DNA from: Neorhizobium galegae
GTDB taxonomy: Bacteria; Pseudomonadota; Alphaproteobacteria; Rhizobiales; Rhizobiaceae
Reading direction: 5' to 3'
DNA: 64,000 bases
Assembly (NCBI RefSeq): GCF_017877135.1
Contig: NZ_JAGIPH010000010.1
Location: 1 to 64,000 of the forward strand
Shown: positions 1 to 8,147 of the stretch, one piece after another
Position numbering within the stretch: the stretch's first letter is position 1
Layout of the letters: each line of letters opens with the position of its first letter
Translations under genes and position numbers: made by a program
The notes under the pieces: generated by a model
What the model was told of the DNA's origin: nothing
Database searches by the model: none
The model's input: only the letters and a program-made list of their open reading frames with translations

Positions 1-90
1 TGCGATGCCTTCATCCTCTTCCGTTCCTTTCCCAGCCAGGAAAATGCACCGGAAAACTCTAGCCAAAAATGGTCCAGTTTGAAGGGGTCA
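1..90 (-). mobile_element. End of a second insertion sequence, running off the left edge
   Basis: On the minus strand the IS3-type orfB reading frame stops abruptly at position 90. It is replaced by sequence beginning TGACCCCTTCAAACTGGACC, which has the look of an IS terminal inverted repeat. About 75 bases further on, after a purine-rich Shine-Dalgarno stretch (ggaacggaagagg), an ATG at position 14 opens a frame reading M-K-A-S before the window ends. That start resembles the first residues of IS3-family (IS407-like) OrfA proteins. Only one end is visible, so the family is a suggestion from memory. Confidence 0.5.
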
Positions 91-533
91 GATCACCGCA
101 AGGTAAGCGAAGCCCTCGCAGCTTCGGATGTAGGTGATGTCCGTGACCCAGGCCTTGTCCGGAGCCGCCACGTCGAATTGCCGATCGAGCGTATTGTCGA
201 TAGCGACGGCAGGCCTGCCGCCATAGATGCCGGGACGGCGCTTGTAGCCAATCTGCGCCTTGATCCCCGCGAGACGGGTCAGACGCGCGATCCGGTTCGG
301 GCAGCACATCTCTCCCTGGTCGATAAGGTCGTCGTGCAGCTTGCGATAACCGTAGACCTTGCCGCTCTCTTCCCATGCCTTTAGGAGCAGATCGGTCTGT
401 CGCTTGTCCTCGTTGGCTCGCCTGCTCAGCGGGCTCTTCAACCAGGCGTAAAATCCACTGGGATGAACCCGCAGAAGGCGGCACATCGTCCGCACCGAAA
501 ACTGCAGGCGATGCAGGGCAATGAACGCTCAAC
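91..533 (-). pseudogene. IS3-family transposase OrfB, frameshifted and 3'-truncated
   Basis: This is the N-terminal part of an integrase-core (DDE) transposase. The readable stretch has the HTH_21 region (MCRLLRVHPSGFYAWLKSP, then YGYRKLHDDL) and the start of the rve domain (PDKAWVTDITYI, which carries the first catalytic Asp). The frame ends after GFAYLAVI at position 91, where foreign IS sequence begins, so the remaining catalytic residues are missing. The segment joining it to orfA also has an indel: the codons that would normally link them (GTG AAG TAC GCG TTC-like in relatives) are two bases too long here. Confidence 0.82.
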
Positions 534-535
534 TA

Positions 536-802
536 TCACTTTGCATCCCTGGCGAAATGCGCGGCTGCTTTTTTTAGGATGTCGCGCTCCTCCGTGACGC
601 GAGCCAATTCCTTTTTCAGCCGCCTGATCTCCTCGGTCTCGTCGTTGCCCTTGGCATTCGAGGCCGCAAACTTCTTCCATTCATACAGGGAATGCTGGCT
701 CACGCCGAGGCGTTGCGAAACCTCCGCAACCGGATAGCCTCGCTCCGTGATCTGACGCACAGAGTCGCGCTTAAATTCTTCGCTGAAATTCGATTTGCTC
801 AT
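536..802 (-). CDS. IS3-family transposase OrfA
   Basis: This 88-residue protein is the helix-turn-helix subunit that binds the IS ends and, by frameshifting, supplies the N-terminus of the OrfAB transposase. The HTH is visible at residues 8-45 (EEFKRDSVRQI ... VSQRLGVSQHSLYEWKK). It is followed by a leucine-zipper-like heptad region (IRRLKKELARVTEERDILKKA) typical of IS3 OrfA. The frame is intact and ends at a TGA just past the A7 slippery run. It has no active partner here because orfB is broken downstream. Confidence 0.88.
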   Translation of the reverse strand: MSKSNFSEEFKRDSVRQITERGYPVAEVSQRLGVSQHSLYEWKKFAASNAKGNDETEEIRRLKKELARVTEERDILKKAAAHFARDAK

Positions 803-902
803 GATGCTCTTCTTGCCTCAAAATTAGGAAAGAAGGCGTCTATAAATCTAGGGGCTATTCAAAGGCGCGGTCGAGAACACCAACGATCGAGCCAGGAAAT
901 GA

Positions 903-1058
903 CTTTCGAGGGAAGTCGATCCGCTATCCATCAGCGATACCGATCTGGTCGAAGTCTGCAACCGGCTCAACAGCACGCCGCGCAATTGCCTTGGCTGTCG
1001 AACCCCAGCAGAAGTCTTGCGCAAGAAACTACTCGCTCAATTGAGGCATGCCGATTAG
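903..1058 (+). pseudogene. C-terminal remnant of an IS30-like transposase
   Basis: A short open stretch ends with residues reading LVEVCNRLNSTPRNCL, then GCRTPAEVLRKKLLAQLRHAD and a stop at 1056-1058. The pattern N-x-R-P-R/N-x-x-L-G-x-x-TPAEV is the usual C-terminal signature of IS30-family integrase-core transposases. Nothing upstream extends the frame beyond a stop at 900-902, so only about 50 codons of the tail survive. Family assignment rests on this one motif. Confidence 0.55.
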
Positions 1059-1097
1059 CTTCACCTTGCCCGCAAGTCGCACTTCAGCATGAACTGA

Positions 1098-1409
1098 CAA
1101 CTCATTGCGGCTCGGATTGAAGGCGGCAGCGTGTTCCGGGCAATCGATCGCTGGGCCAATGTTGCCAAGCGGGCGCTGGATCCAAAAGCCACCAACGACA
1201 TCGTCAAGCAGCGCGCCGAGAGGGCCGGCCTCGATCCCAGAGGGTTCTCGGCACATGGGCTGCGCTCAGGCTACCTCACTGAAGCCGCCAATCGCGGCAT
1301 CCCTCTGCCTGAAGCGATGGAGCAGTCACGGCATCGTTCGGTCCAGCAGGCCTCGGAATATTATAACACCGCCACCAGGCGCAGCGGCAGGGCCGCAAGG
1401 CTCCTTTAG
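1098..1409 (+). pseudogene. Tyrosine recombinase C-terminal remnant
   Basis: The frame carries the C-terminal catalytic boxes of a phage-type integrase: SAHGLRSGYLTEAANRG (H-x-L-R), then a box II-like SRHRSVQQASEYYN, whose Tyr would be the nucleophile. About 100 codons are open. The first in-frame ATG is at 1131, but homologous-looking sequence begins upstream (RIEGGSVFRAIDRWANVAK) right after a stop at 1095-1097. The N-terminal core-binding domain and the first catalytic Arg are missing, so this is a dead fragment. Confidence 0.72.
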
Positions 1410-1484
1410 GAAATGATGACCGAAAACATCTGATACGGCTGCATAAAAGCAGCTTTGACACATACCTGAGGTACCCGTTTGCAC

Positions 1485-1520
1485 GGATCTTCACCCGCCG
1501 CAAAAGACAGGCGAAGATCC
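1485..1520 (-). terminator. Possible terminator hairpin after the 1.5-7.9 kb operon
   Basis: GGATCTTC (1485-1492) and GAAGATCC (1513-1520) form an 8-bp stem, extended by GCC/GGC inside the loop. It lies about 40 bases past the stop codon of the minus-strand isomerase gene. No U-run follows on the minus strand, so rho-independent action is uncertain. The rest of 1410-1557 shows nothing recognisable. Confidence 0.4.
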
Positions 1521-1557
1521 GACCGCCGGCCGGCCCTCGCCCATCTTGGCGCGTAGG

Positions 1558-2376
1558 TTACTGCGCAAGGCCCAGCATCTCGAGATGAGCGGCAGAGGCC
1601 TGGATCTGGCTCTTGTCGCGGATCTCGATGATCAGGCGCGGGTTCGACGTGATGACCGAGAGGCGGGCAAAGAGCGCACGCCAGTTGACGGTGCCATGAC
1701 CGAGCGGCCAGTGACGGTCAGCAAAACCGTCGGCATCCTGCAGATGGACATGCTGCAGCAGGTTGCCGGCATCATGGGCGAAGTAATCGACCGGGGCCGC
1801 ACCGGTGGAACCATGCGCGTAATGTGCGTGGCCGGTATCGATAGACAGCGCGAAGGCCGGCGAGTTGAAGTCTTCAACGAGACGGCGACGATCGGCGGGG
1901 TCCTTGTCCTCGATGTTTTCCAGCACGAAGACGCAGCCCTGGTTCTCGGCGCGCTTGACGGCGGCATCGAGCGTCTGGTGCGTCGCTTCCATCACGCGTT
2001 CGCGCTGCTCCGGCCAGTTGTCGAGATTGTTGTGCATCCAGGTCGTGTAAGGGCTGTGGATGACGATCTGGGTGATGTCGAGCGCGGCGGCTACGTCGAG
2101 CGCCTGCTCCATGCGGCGTGCCACGACGGCGCGGATATCCGGGTCGGCAGAGGCGACGTTCAGGCCCATGAAGGGGCCGTGCATGCCAAGCCGGCCCTGA
2201 TGACCGTCGAGAAGCTGCTTCGCACCGTCCACCAGCGGCTGCCAGTCGCCGGAGAGAACCTCGGCCGGAACGAAATCCTGCAGTTCGAGATCGCGCGGCT
2301 TTTCCAGAAGCCAGTCGCGGTTCAGTTCAACGTCCTTCAACGTCATGGCGGCACCGAGGATGGGCAGTTCAGACAT
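1558..2376 (-). CDS. Sugar phosphate isomerase/epimerase family (TIM barrel)
   Basis: This 272-residue protein resembles the AP-endonuclease-2 / xylose-isomerase-like TIM-barrel family, whose members are metal-dependent sugar isomerases, epimerases or dehydratases. Metal-ligand-type motifs are visible: MHGPF near residue 65, IVIHSP near 105, VLENIED near 150, SIDTGHAHY near 178, HVHLQDADG near 209 and IIEIRD near 250. It has no signal peptide and should be cytoplasmic. It is the last gene of the minus-strand peptide/opine-type ABC operon, 48 bases after the DppC-like permease, which suggests that it acts on the imported compound. The exact substrate is unknown. Confidence 0.8.
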   Translation of the reverse strand: MSELPILGAAMTLKDVELNRDWLLEKPRDLELQDFVPAEVLSGDWQPLVDGAKQLLDGHQGRLGMHGPFMGLNVASADPDIRAVVARRMEQALDVAAALDITQIVIHSPYTTWMHNNLDNWPEQRERVMEATHQTLDAAVKRAENQGCVFVLENIEDKDPADRRRLVEDFNSPAFALSIDTGHAHYAHGSTGAAPVDYFAHDAGNLLQHVHLQDADGFADRHWPLGHGTVNWRALFARLSVITSNPRLIIEIRDKSQIQASAAHLEMLGLAQ

Positions 2377-2424
2377 GGGTCAGTCCTTATGTTATCGAGC
2401 AAACATGCTGCTTGGGGAGGGAAA

Positions 2425-3324
2425 TCAGGAAAGGGTCGGGTCCAGCCGGTCGCGCAGCCAGTCGCCGAGGAGTGAGACGCAAAGCGCCGTGACGGTGATG
2501 ACGAAGGCCGGCGCCAGCATGATCCACGGCGCGGACGAGAGATATTCGCGTCCGAAGCCGACCATGTTGCCGAGCGAGGTGTCCGGCGGCTGGATGCCGA
2601 GCCCGAGGAAGGAAAGCCCGCTTTCCAGCAGGATGATCTCCGGGAAGGCGAGCGTCATCGAGACGATCAGGGTGGAGGCGATATTGGGCAGGATATGCCG
2701 GCCATAGAGGCGCCAGGGCGAAGCCCCCAGCTGATGCACGGCCGCCGCGTAACCATGCATCTTGCCGCTGATCGCAAGCCCACGGGCGATGCGCGCATAG
2801 CGTTCCCAAGCGTGAAAGCCCAGCAGGCAGACGAACAGCACCAGTGAATTGCCGAAGAAGGCGAGCACGGCGAGCGCCAGCACCAGGAAGGGAATGGCGG
2901 CGGAAAAATCCACCAGCGCCAGAACGGCCTGTTCGATGAGCCCGCGGAAATGCGCCGCGACGAAGCCGAGCGTCACCCCGATCACCGCGCCGATGATGGT
3001 GGCGCCGAAAGCAATCAGCAGGCTCATGCGGATCGAGGTGATGAGGCGCGACAGCACATCGCGGCCGAGTTCATCAGTGCCCAGCACATGAGCCCAGCTG
3101 CCCCCCATGAAGACCGGCAGGCTCAGCCGATTGCGCAGGTCCATCTGCGTGAAACGGTAGGGCGAGATCAGGTCGGCGGATAGGGCAATCGCGAGCATCA
3201 GAACGAGCCACAGGATCGCGATCACGATCAGGATCGGCATGCGGTTCGTGCTTCCAAAGCGCGACAGAAACCGAGCCATCAGCGAGCCGCCGGTTGTGGC
3301 GGAAGAAGAGGTGGTATCGACCAT
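2425..3324 (-). CDS. Dpp/Opp-type ABC transporter permease (DppC-like)
   Basis: This 299-residue inner-membrane permease of the dipeptide/oligopeptide/nickel ABC family forms the channel with the DppB-like partner encoded just upstream. It has an N-terminal membrane segment (PILIVIAILWLVLMLAIAL, residues 29-47), the DppC hallmark VLGTDELGRDVLSR near residues 80-93, the ATPase-contacting EAA loop (AAAVHQLGASPWRLYGRHILPN) near 194-214, and the C-terminal ESGLSFLGLGIQPPD motif. The length is normal for the family. The substrate cannot be read from the permease. Confidence 0.93.
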   Translation of the reverse strand: MVDTTSSSATTGGSLMARFLSRFGSTNRMPILIVIAILWLVLMLAIALSADLISPYRFTQMDLRNRLSLPVFMGGSWAHVLGTDELGRDVLSRLITSIRMSLLIAFGATIIGAVIGVTLGFVAAHFRGLIEQAVLALVDFSAAIPFLVLALAVLAFFGNSLVLFVCLLGFHAWERYARIARGLAISGKMHGYAAAVHQLGASPWRLYGRHILPNIASTLIVSMTLAFPEIILLESGLSFLGLGIQPPDTSLGNMVGFGREYLSSAPWIMLAPAFVITVTALCVSLLGDWLRDRLDPTLS

Positions 3325-3371
3325 CAGAGGGCTCCTTCAGGAATGATGCGGCAGACGAGCGAACGACATCA

Positions 3372-4307
3372 TCATCGGCGCGCGCCCCTCGCCTGGCCCT
3401 GCATGCGCGGATCGACGAGACCGTAGAGCACATCGACCACCATGTTCGCGGCCACCATGGTCATCGCGATCATCAGCACGATGGCCTGCACCACGGCGAG
3501 ATCGCGATTGGCGACGGAGACCACCAGCAGGCGCCCGACACCCGGCCAGGAGAAGACGCTTTCCACCACGACGGCGCCCGCCACAAGGCCGCCCAGCATG
3601 AAGCCGATGATGGTGATGGTGGGGATCGCCGCATTCTGTAGCGCATGACGCCAGACCACTGCCGGCCAGGGCAGCCCCTTGGCGCTCGCCGTGCGGATAT
3701 AGGACTGGCCGAGCACTTCCAGCATGGCGCTGCGGGTAAAGCGGGCCAGAAGTGCCGCTCCGCCGAAGCCCATGGTGGCAATCGGCAGGATGGCATTCAG
3801 CCAGCTGTCCTGACCGGCAGACGGCAGCCAGCCGAGATTGACGGAAAAGATCAGGACCAGCAGCATGGCAAGGATGAAGGACGGCACCGCAAAGCCCGTC
3901 ACCGCCATCACCATCACGCAGCGGTCGATCAGCGAATTGCGATGCAGCGCCGCATGGACGCCGGCCGGAATGCCGACCGCGATATTGATGAGAAAGGCCG
4001 GAACTGTCAGCGACAGCGTCGAGGGCACCCGCTCCAGCACCACGGCGACGACGTCGCGCCCGTCGCGCATCGAGCGTCCGAGCTCGCCGCTGAACACGGC
4101 CTCGAAGAAGGCGAAATACTGGATCCACACCGGCTGATCGAGCCCCCAGGCCTTGCGGAAGGCATCGATGGCTTCCGGCGGTGCGTCTGCTCCCATGATC
4201 ACCGTTGCCGGGTCGCCGGACATGCGCAGCACGACGAAGACGAAGGTGACGACCATCACGATGCTGACGGCAGCACGCAGCAGCCGGGAAAGAACGTAAT
4301 GCAGCAT
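3372..4307 (-). CDS. Dpp/Opp-type ABC transporter permease (DppB-like)
   Basis: This 311-residue inner-membrane permease pairs with the DppC-like gene. The start is set at MLHYVLSRLLRAAVS, because the DppB family begins with such a short N-terminus before the first membrane helix (VSIVMVVTFVFVVLRMSGDP). The ATG lies one base after the TGA of the upstream ATPase gene. The frame is open further upstream, but that sequence only overlaps the ATPase gene. Family motifs: PxxIxxFRKAWGLDQPVWIQY near residues 40-60, the EAA loop YIRTASAKGLPWPAVVWRHALQN near 205-227, and VVVESVFSWPGVGRL near 250. Confidence 0.92.
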   Translation of the reverse strand: MLHYVLSRLLRAAVSIVMVVTFVFVVLRMSGDPATVIMGADAPPEAIDAFRKAWGLDQPVWIQYFAFFEAVFSGELGRSMRDGRDVVAVVLERVPSTLSLTVPAFLINIAVGIPAGVHAALHRNSLIDRCVMVMAVTGFAVPSFILAMLLVLIFSVNLGWLPSAGQDSWLNAILPIATMGFGGAALLARFTRSAMLEVLGQSYIRTASAKGLPWPAVVWRHALQNAAIPTITIIGFMLGGLVAGAVVVESVFSWPGVGRLLVVSVANRDLAVVQAIVLMIAMTMVAANMVVDVLYGLVDPRMQGQARGARR

Positions 4308-4308
4308 C

Positions 4309-5325
4309 TCAGCAGGTCTCCAGCGAAGCGGGCGCGCGGGCAGAGGACGCTTCCCCATGCGCCACATGGCAGGCGACGCGGCGTCCATCGCTGGCGCGCG
4401 GCTTCAGGTCCGGCGTCTCAGTGCGGCAGGTGGCGGTCGCAACCGGACAGCGGGGATGGAAAGCGCAACCCGTCGGACGATTGGCCGGATTGGGCGGATC
4501 GCCCTGCAGGATCACGCGGCTTGCGGTCTTGCCGGGGTGCGGAATGGCCGAGACAAGTGCCTGCGTATAGGGGTGGGCCGGCTCGTGCAGCACCGCATCC
4601 GGCTCCCCCTCCTCCACGATCCGGCCGAGATACATCACCGCGACCCGGTGGCTGATCTGGCGCACGGCGCGCAGATCGTGGCTGACGAACAGCATGCCCA
4701 TGCCGGAGCGTTCCTGCAGGTCCATCAAAAGGTTGAGCACCAGCGCCTGGATCGACACGTCGAGCGCACTGATCGGCTCGTCGCAGACGAGAAGATCCGG
4801 ATTGGTCACCAGCGCCCGGGCAATCACGGCGCGCTGGCGCTGGCCGCCGGACAGGGATTGCGGATGGCGTCCGGCATGATGCGGCTGCAGACCGACCTCG
4901 GCCATCACGGCGGCGACCCGCTGCTCGCGTTCGGCTGGCGTTCCGATGCGGTGAATATCAAGCGGCTCGGCGATCTGCGTGCCTATGGTCAAGCGCTTAT
5001 CCAGCGCTTGGAGCGGATCCTGATAGACCATCTGCATGCGGCGGCGTAAAGTGGCCCAGGCGGAAGTGCCGCTTCTGGGCATGGCAGCACCGTCGAAGCG
5101 CACGACACCTTCATCCGGCGGTTCGATGCCGAGCACCAGCCGCGCAGTCGTGGATTTGCCGCAGCCGGATTCGCCGACGAGACCCAGCGTCTCGCCGCGT
5201 GCGAGCTTGAGAGACACGCCGTCCACGGCGCGCACAGCCGTTGAGCGCCCCAAGAGCCCGCGGCGTATCATGTAGCTGCGGGCGAGATCGCACGCGTCCA
5301 ACAGGTCGGCAGTACCGCCCGTCAT
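4309..5325 (-). CDS. Dpp/Opp-type ABC transporter ATPase (DppF-like)
   Basis: This 338-residue ATPase energises the transporter. The Walker A motif GESGCGKST is at residues 51-59, the signature LSGGQRQR near 160, the Walker B-type LLVCDEPISALD near 180 and the switch His in FVSHD near 212. The C-terminus has the oligopeptide/dipeptide extension with its Cys-containing motif (GCAFHPRCPVATATC). The start codon overlaps the stop of the DppD-like gene by four bases (ATGA), which indicates coupled translation. Confidence 0.94.
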   Translation of the reverse strand: MTGGTADLLDACDLARSYMIRRGLLGRSTAVRAVDGVSLKLARGETLGLVGESGCGKSTTARLVLGIEPPDEGVVRFDGAAMPRSGTSAWATLRRRMQMVYQDPLQALDKRLTIGTQIAEPLDIHRIGTPAEREQRVAAVMAEVGLQPHHAGRHPQSLSGGQRQRAVIARALVTNPDLLVCDEPISALDVSIQALVLNLLMDLQERSGMGMLFVSHDLRAVRQISHRVAVMYLGRIVEEGEPDAVLHEPAHPYTQALVSAIPHPGKTASRVILQGDPPNPANRPTGCAFHPRCPVATATCRTETPDLKPRASDGRRVACHVAHGEASSARAPASLETC

Positions 5326-6332
5326 TGCATCGCCCTCTCGCGGATAAAGGCAGACCGATCGCGCACCAGGTGAATATCAGCCTGGTAGGGCTTGGCAAAT
5401 ATGCAGGCTGCGTTGTGTTCGTCGGCCATGGGCAGCGCCGTCGGATCAACGTCGGTGCACAATTCGGTGGACAGTCCGCAGCGCGGGGCAAAGGCGCATC
5501 CCTTCGGCATGCGTGCCGCCTCCGGCACGCTGCCGGGAATGGCGACCAGCCTCTGCCGCGGGCCGGTCAGCGGCGGTAGCGAGCCAAGAAGGCCCCGGGT
5601 GTAGGGATGGCTCGGATGGCTGAACATCCGCTCGCTCGGCGCCTCTTCCACGATGCGGCCGGCATACATGACGGCAATGCGCGAGCAGGTTTCCGAGACG
5701 ACCCCGAGATCATGCGAGATCAGCACCATCGCCATGCCGGTGTCGCGGCGAAGCGTGGTCAGCAGATCGAGGATCTGCGCCTGAATGGTGACATCGAGCG
5801 CCGTGGTCGGCTCGTCGGCTACCAGCAATTCCGGTTCGCCGGCCAGTGCCATGGCAATCATCACACGCTGGTTCTGACCTCCGGAAAGTTCATGCGGGTA
5901 GGCATTGAACCGGTTCTTCGCATCGGGAATGCCGACCTGATCCATCAGGCGGATGACCTCGGCCCTCGCCTGCTCGCCCTTCATGCGACGATGTAACGTC
6001 AGGGCCTCCCCGATCTGCCGCCCGATCCGGTGGACGGGATTGAGGCTTGCTGCCGGATCCTGGAAGATCATGGCAATCCGGCCGCCACGCACCGGCTCGA
6101 GCCGTGCCTTCGGAGCGCCGAGGATGTCCTTGCCATCCAGCCAGACGGAGCCGCGCACGGTGGCAGACGCCGGCAAGAGCCCAAGGGCTGCAAGCCAGGT
6201 CACCGATTTCCCGCAACCGGATTCTCCAACCAGCCCGACCGCCTCGCCGCGCTCGACGGACAGGTTGATGCCGCGAAGCGCCATCGATCGTCCAAACGCA
6301 ACCGATAGGTTTTCGATCTCGATGAAGGCCAT
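5322..6332 (-). CDS. Dpp/Opp-type ABC transporter ATPase (DppD-like)
   Basis: This 336-residue partner ATPase of the same transporter has Walker A GESGCGKS at residues 36-43, a Q-loop in AMIFQDPAASLNP, the signature LSGGQNQR near 158, Walker B LLVADEPTTALD and switch His in LISHD. The C-terminal peptide-transporter extension carries GCAFAPRCGLSTELC. It follows the binding-protein gene by four bases and overlaps the DppF-like gene by four. Both ATP-binding sites of the pair look complete. Confidence 0.94.
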   Translation of the reverse strand: MAFIEIENLSVAFGRSMALRGINLSVERGEAVGLVGESGCGKSVTWLAALGLLPASATVRGSVWLDGKDILGAPKARLEPVRGGRIAMIFQDPAASLNPVHRIGRQIGEALTLHRRMKGEQARAEVIRLMDQVGIPDAKNRFNAYPHELSGGQNQRVMIAMALAGEPELLVADEPTTALDVTIQAQILDLLTTLRRDTGMAMVLISHDLGVVSETCSRIAVMYAGRIVEEAPSERMFSHPSHPYTRGLLGSLPPLTGPRQRLVAIPGSVPEAARMPKGCAFAPRCGLSTELCTDVDPTALPMADEHNAACIFAKPYQADIHLVRDRSAFIRERAMQ

Positions 6333-6336
6333 CAGT

Positions 6337-7917
6337 TCACGCGCTCCAGTTATGACGGCGGAAATCCATCACGAAGGACTGGGCGGGCGTCCACTTGATG
6401 TCGGCACGCTTGGCGGTGAAGGAGGCGTTGCGGTGCAGGACCACATAGGCCGGATCTTCGATCTCGATGATCTGCAGCATGCGGCGCCAGACGGCGATGC
6501 GGCGCGCCTTGTCCGTGCTGCTGCCGAGTTCCTGCGACAGCTTTCCGAATTCCTCGTTGCGCCACTGATTGCTCTTCCAGGGCGAGCCGAGCGGGCCCCA
6601 GGAGCCGGACATCTGGACGTAAGGATCGGGCAGGCTGGCGGCGGCCGACCAGTCGTGAATGCCACGGGTTTCCGGGCCGCCTTCCTGAATCTGGCCCCAG
6701 TTTTCGACCATCTGCAGCTTGATGTTGAGGCCGACGGCGCGCCAGTTTTCCGTGTTGATCTGCGCAGTCGCGGTCTGGGCGGTATAATAGTCGTTCAGCA
6801 CACGGTAAGGGATCGGCTCGCCGTTATAGCCGGCCTTGCGCAGAAGCATGCGCGCCTTGTCCGGATCATAGGCGGGGTTCTCGTGGTCGGTGATGTAGAA
6901 ATCGCCGTAGAAGGACCACTGCAGGCCGCGCGGCACCTCGGTGCGCCCGCTCCACAGCGCTTCGACGATCAGGTTGCGGTCGACGGAATGGGTCAGCGCC
7001 TGGCGGATCAGCGGGTTGGCGAGCACCGGATGCGACTTGTTGAAGACCGTGTAACGCGTGTTGTTGATCGGTCCGCCGACCACCTTGAAGCGCTTGTCGG
7101 CTTCAACGGTCGCAATCTGGTCCGGGGGGATATCGCAGGCAAAATCCGCACCGCCCGAGCGCAGCAGGTTGATACGCGATGCCGTCTCCGGCGTTTCAAC
7201 GAAGCGGACCTGGCGCAGCGGCGGGCGGCCTTCCCAATGATCGTCGAAAGCGGAAAGTGTCAGCACGGAATCCGGCTTGTAGTCCGTGATCACATAGGGA
7301 CCCGTCGTGATCGGCTTGCGTGCCCAGTCCATCCAGCTCTTGGATTCCATGAAGGCCCGCTTGCTGACGATCATGCCGATGGCTGCCGAGAGGCGGCCTT
7401 CCAGAACCGGGTCGATCGAGGAATTGTGCATGCGGATCTTGTGCGGCCCGAGCACTTCGATGCGCTCGAAGGCCGGAAGGGCCTGCCGCGCCACGACCTT
7501 GACGTTATCCGGAACCTCGACCGTGCTGCCACCCCACATCCGCTCCGGACCATAGGAGAAGGCCACGTCTTCGGCGGTCATCACATCGCCATTGTGGAAC
7601 TTGACGCCTTCGCGCAGGTCCACGTCCACGGTCATGTCGTCGACGCGCTTCCAGGACGTGGCAAGCTGCGGCTGCAGCGCCATGTCGCCGATCCAGTTGT
7701 TGCCGATCAGCGTTTCGGCATAGCTTGTATAGATGCGGGTGCCGACATTCGACTGTTCCGTCAGCATCTCCAGCGTGTTGGAGTTGGAGATGCGCTGCAC
7801 GGCAACAGTGACAGCCGGGCGATCGCCGGACTGTGCGGCGGCAAATCGCGGCATGGCAAGGGCGGCCGTGGATGCGGCCGACAGGGAAAGAAGATGGCGA
7901 CGGGTGATTCCAGTCAT
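6337..7917 (-). CDS. Dpp/Opp-type periplasmic substrate-binding protein (family 5)
   Basis: This 526-residue extracytoplasmic binding protein delivers substrate to the downstream permeases. The start is set at MTGITRRHLLSLSAA, which gives a Tat-like twin-arginine signal (RRHLLSL, a hydrophobic stretch, then MPRFAAA). An upstream in-frame ATG at 7962 would add 15 polar residues before it. Family 5 features include an AxTLIGNNWIGDMALQPQLATSWK-type early region, the motif VDLREGVKFHNGDVMTAEDVAFSY near residues 85-108, and FACDIPPDQIATVE. It is the first gene of the operon. Family 5 proteins bind peptides, opines, nickel or sugars, so the ligand is open. Confidence 0.92.
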   Translation of the reverse strand: MTGITRRHLLSLSAASTAALAMPRFAAAQSGDRPAVTVAVQRISNSNTLEMLTEQSNVGTRIYTSYAETLIGNNWIGDMALQPQLATSWKRVDDMTVDVDLREGVKFHNGDVMTAEDVAFSYGPERMWGGSTVEVPDNVKVVARQALPAFERIEVLGPHKIRMHNSSIDPVLEGRLSAAIGMIVSKRAFMESKSWMDWARKPITTGPYVITDYKPDSVLTLSAFDDHWEGRPPLRQVRFVETPETASRINLLRSGGADFACDIPPDQIATVEADKRFKVVGGPINNTRYTVFNKSHPVLANPLIRQALTHSVDRNLIVEALWSGRTEVPRGLQWSFYGDFYITDHENPAYDPDKARMLLRKAGYNGEPIPYRVLNDYYTAQTATAQINTENWRAVGLNIKLQMVENWGQIQEGGPETRGIHDWSAAASLPDPYVQMSGSWGPLGSPWKSNQWRNEEFGKLSQELGSSTDKARRIAVWRRMLQIIEIEDPAYVVLHRNASFTAKRADIKWTPAQSFVMDFRRHNWSA

Positions 7918-8104
7918 TTTCTTGGCCTTCTGAAAATGGCAAGCAAAAGGGACGAGCCGCAAGAACGCGGCAACCCGCGTCCGGCGTGTTCAAGCGTCGG
8001 CGACAAAGAGACGATGATGTTCGTTGTCCGGCGGGAAACGCACACGCTTCATGTGCCCCGCCGCATGCGAATTTCTTAAGCGGTCATTGTGAAGTGCGCA
8101 TGAC

Positions 8105-8120
8105 AGCTGTAGGTACAGCT
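8105..8120. promoter_or_regulatory. Palindromic operator candidate for the GntR regulator
   Basis: AGCTGTAGGTACAGCT is a perfect palindrome with 7-bp arms around GG. It contains the GT-N4-AC spacing typical of GntR/HutC-family operators. It lies between the divergent regulator gene and the binding-protein gene, 28 bases upstream of the preferred regulator start. That position would allow repression of the regulator gene and perhaps of the ABC operon. Confidence 0.5.
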
Positions 8121-8147
8121 AGTGAAATTCAGGGGTTGGGGCAATTG

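Larger units (their letters stand above)
91..861 (-). mobile_element. IS3-family insertion sequence remnant, truncated by another IS
   Basis: The fragment contains an intact orfA and a truncated orfB on the minus strand. The likely outer end is at about 861, where the minus strand reads TTGAATAGCCCCTAGATTTATA, in the usual place for an IS3 terminal repeat. The inner part is lost: at position 90 the coding sequence switches to the end of another IS. A run of seven A residues (minus strand, 575 to 569) lies where IS3 elements have their frameshift signal, but orfB is no longer in the frame that a -1 slip would reach. The copy should therefore be inactive. Confidence 0.8.

Noticed and set aside
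5953..8079. 708-codon plus-strand frame opposite the first peptide/opine-type operon
   Set aside because: It crosses three genes on the other strand and has no recognisable domain or ribosome-binding site.
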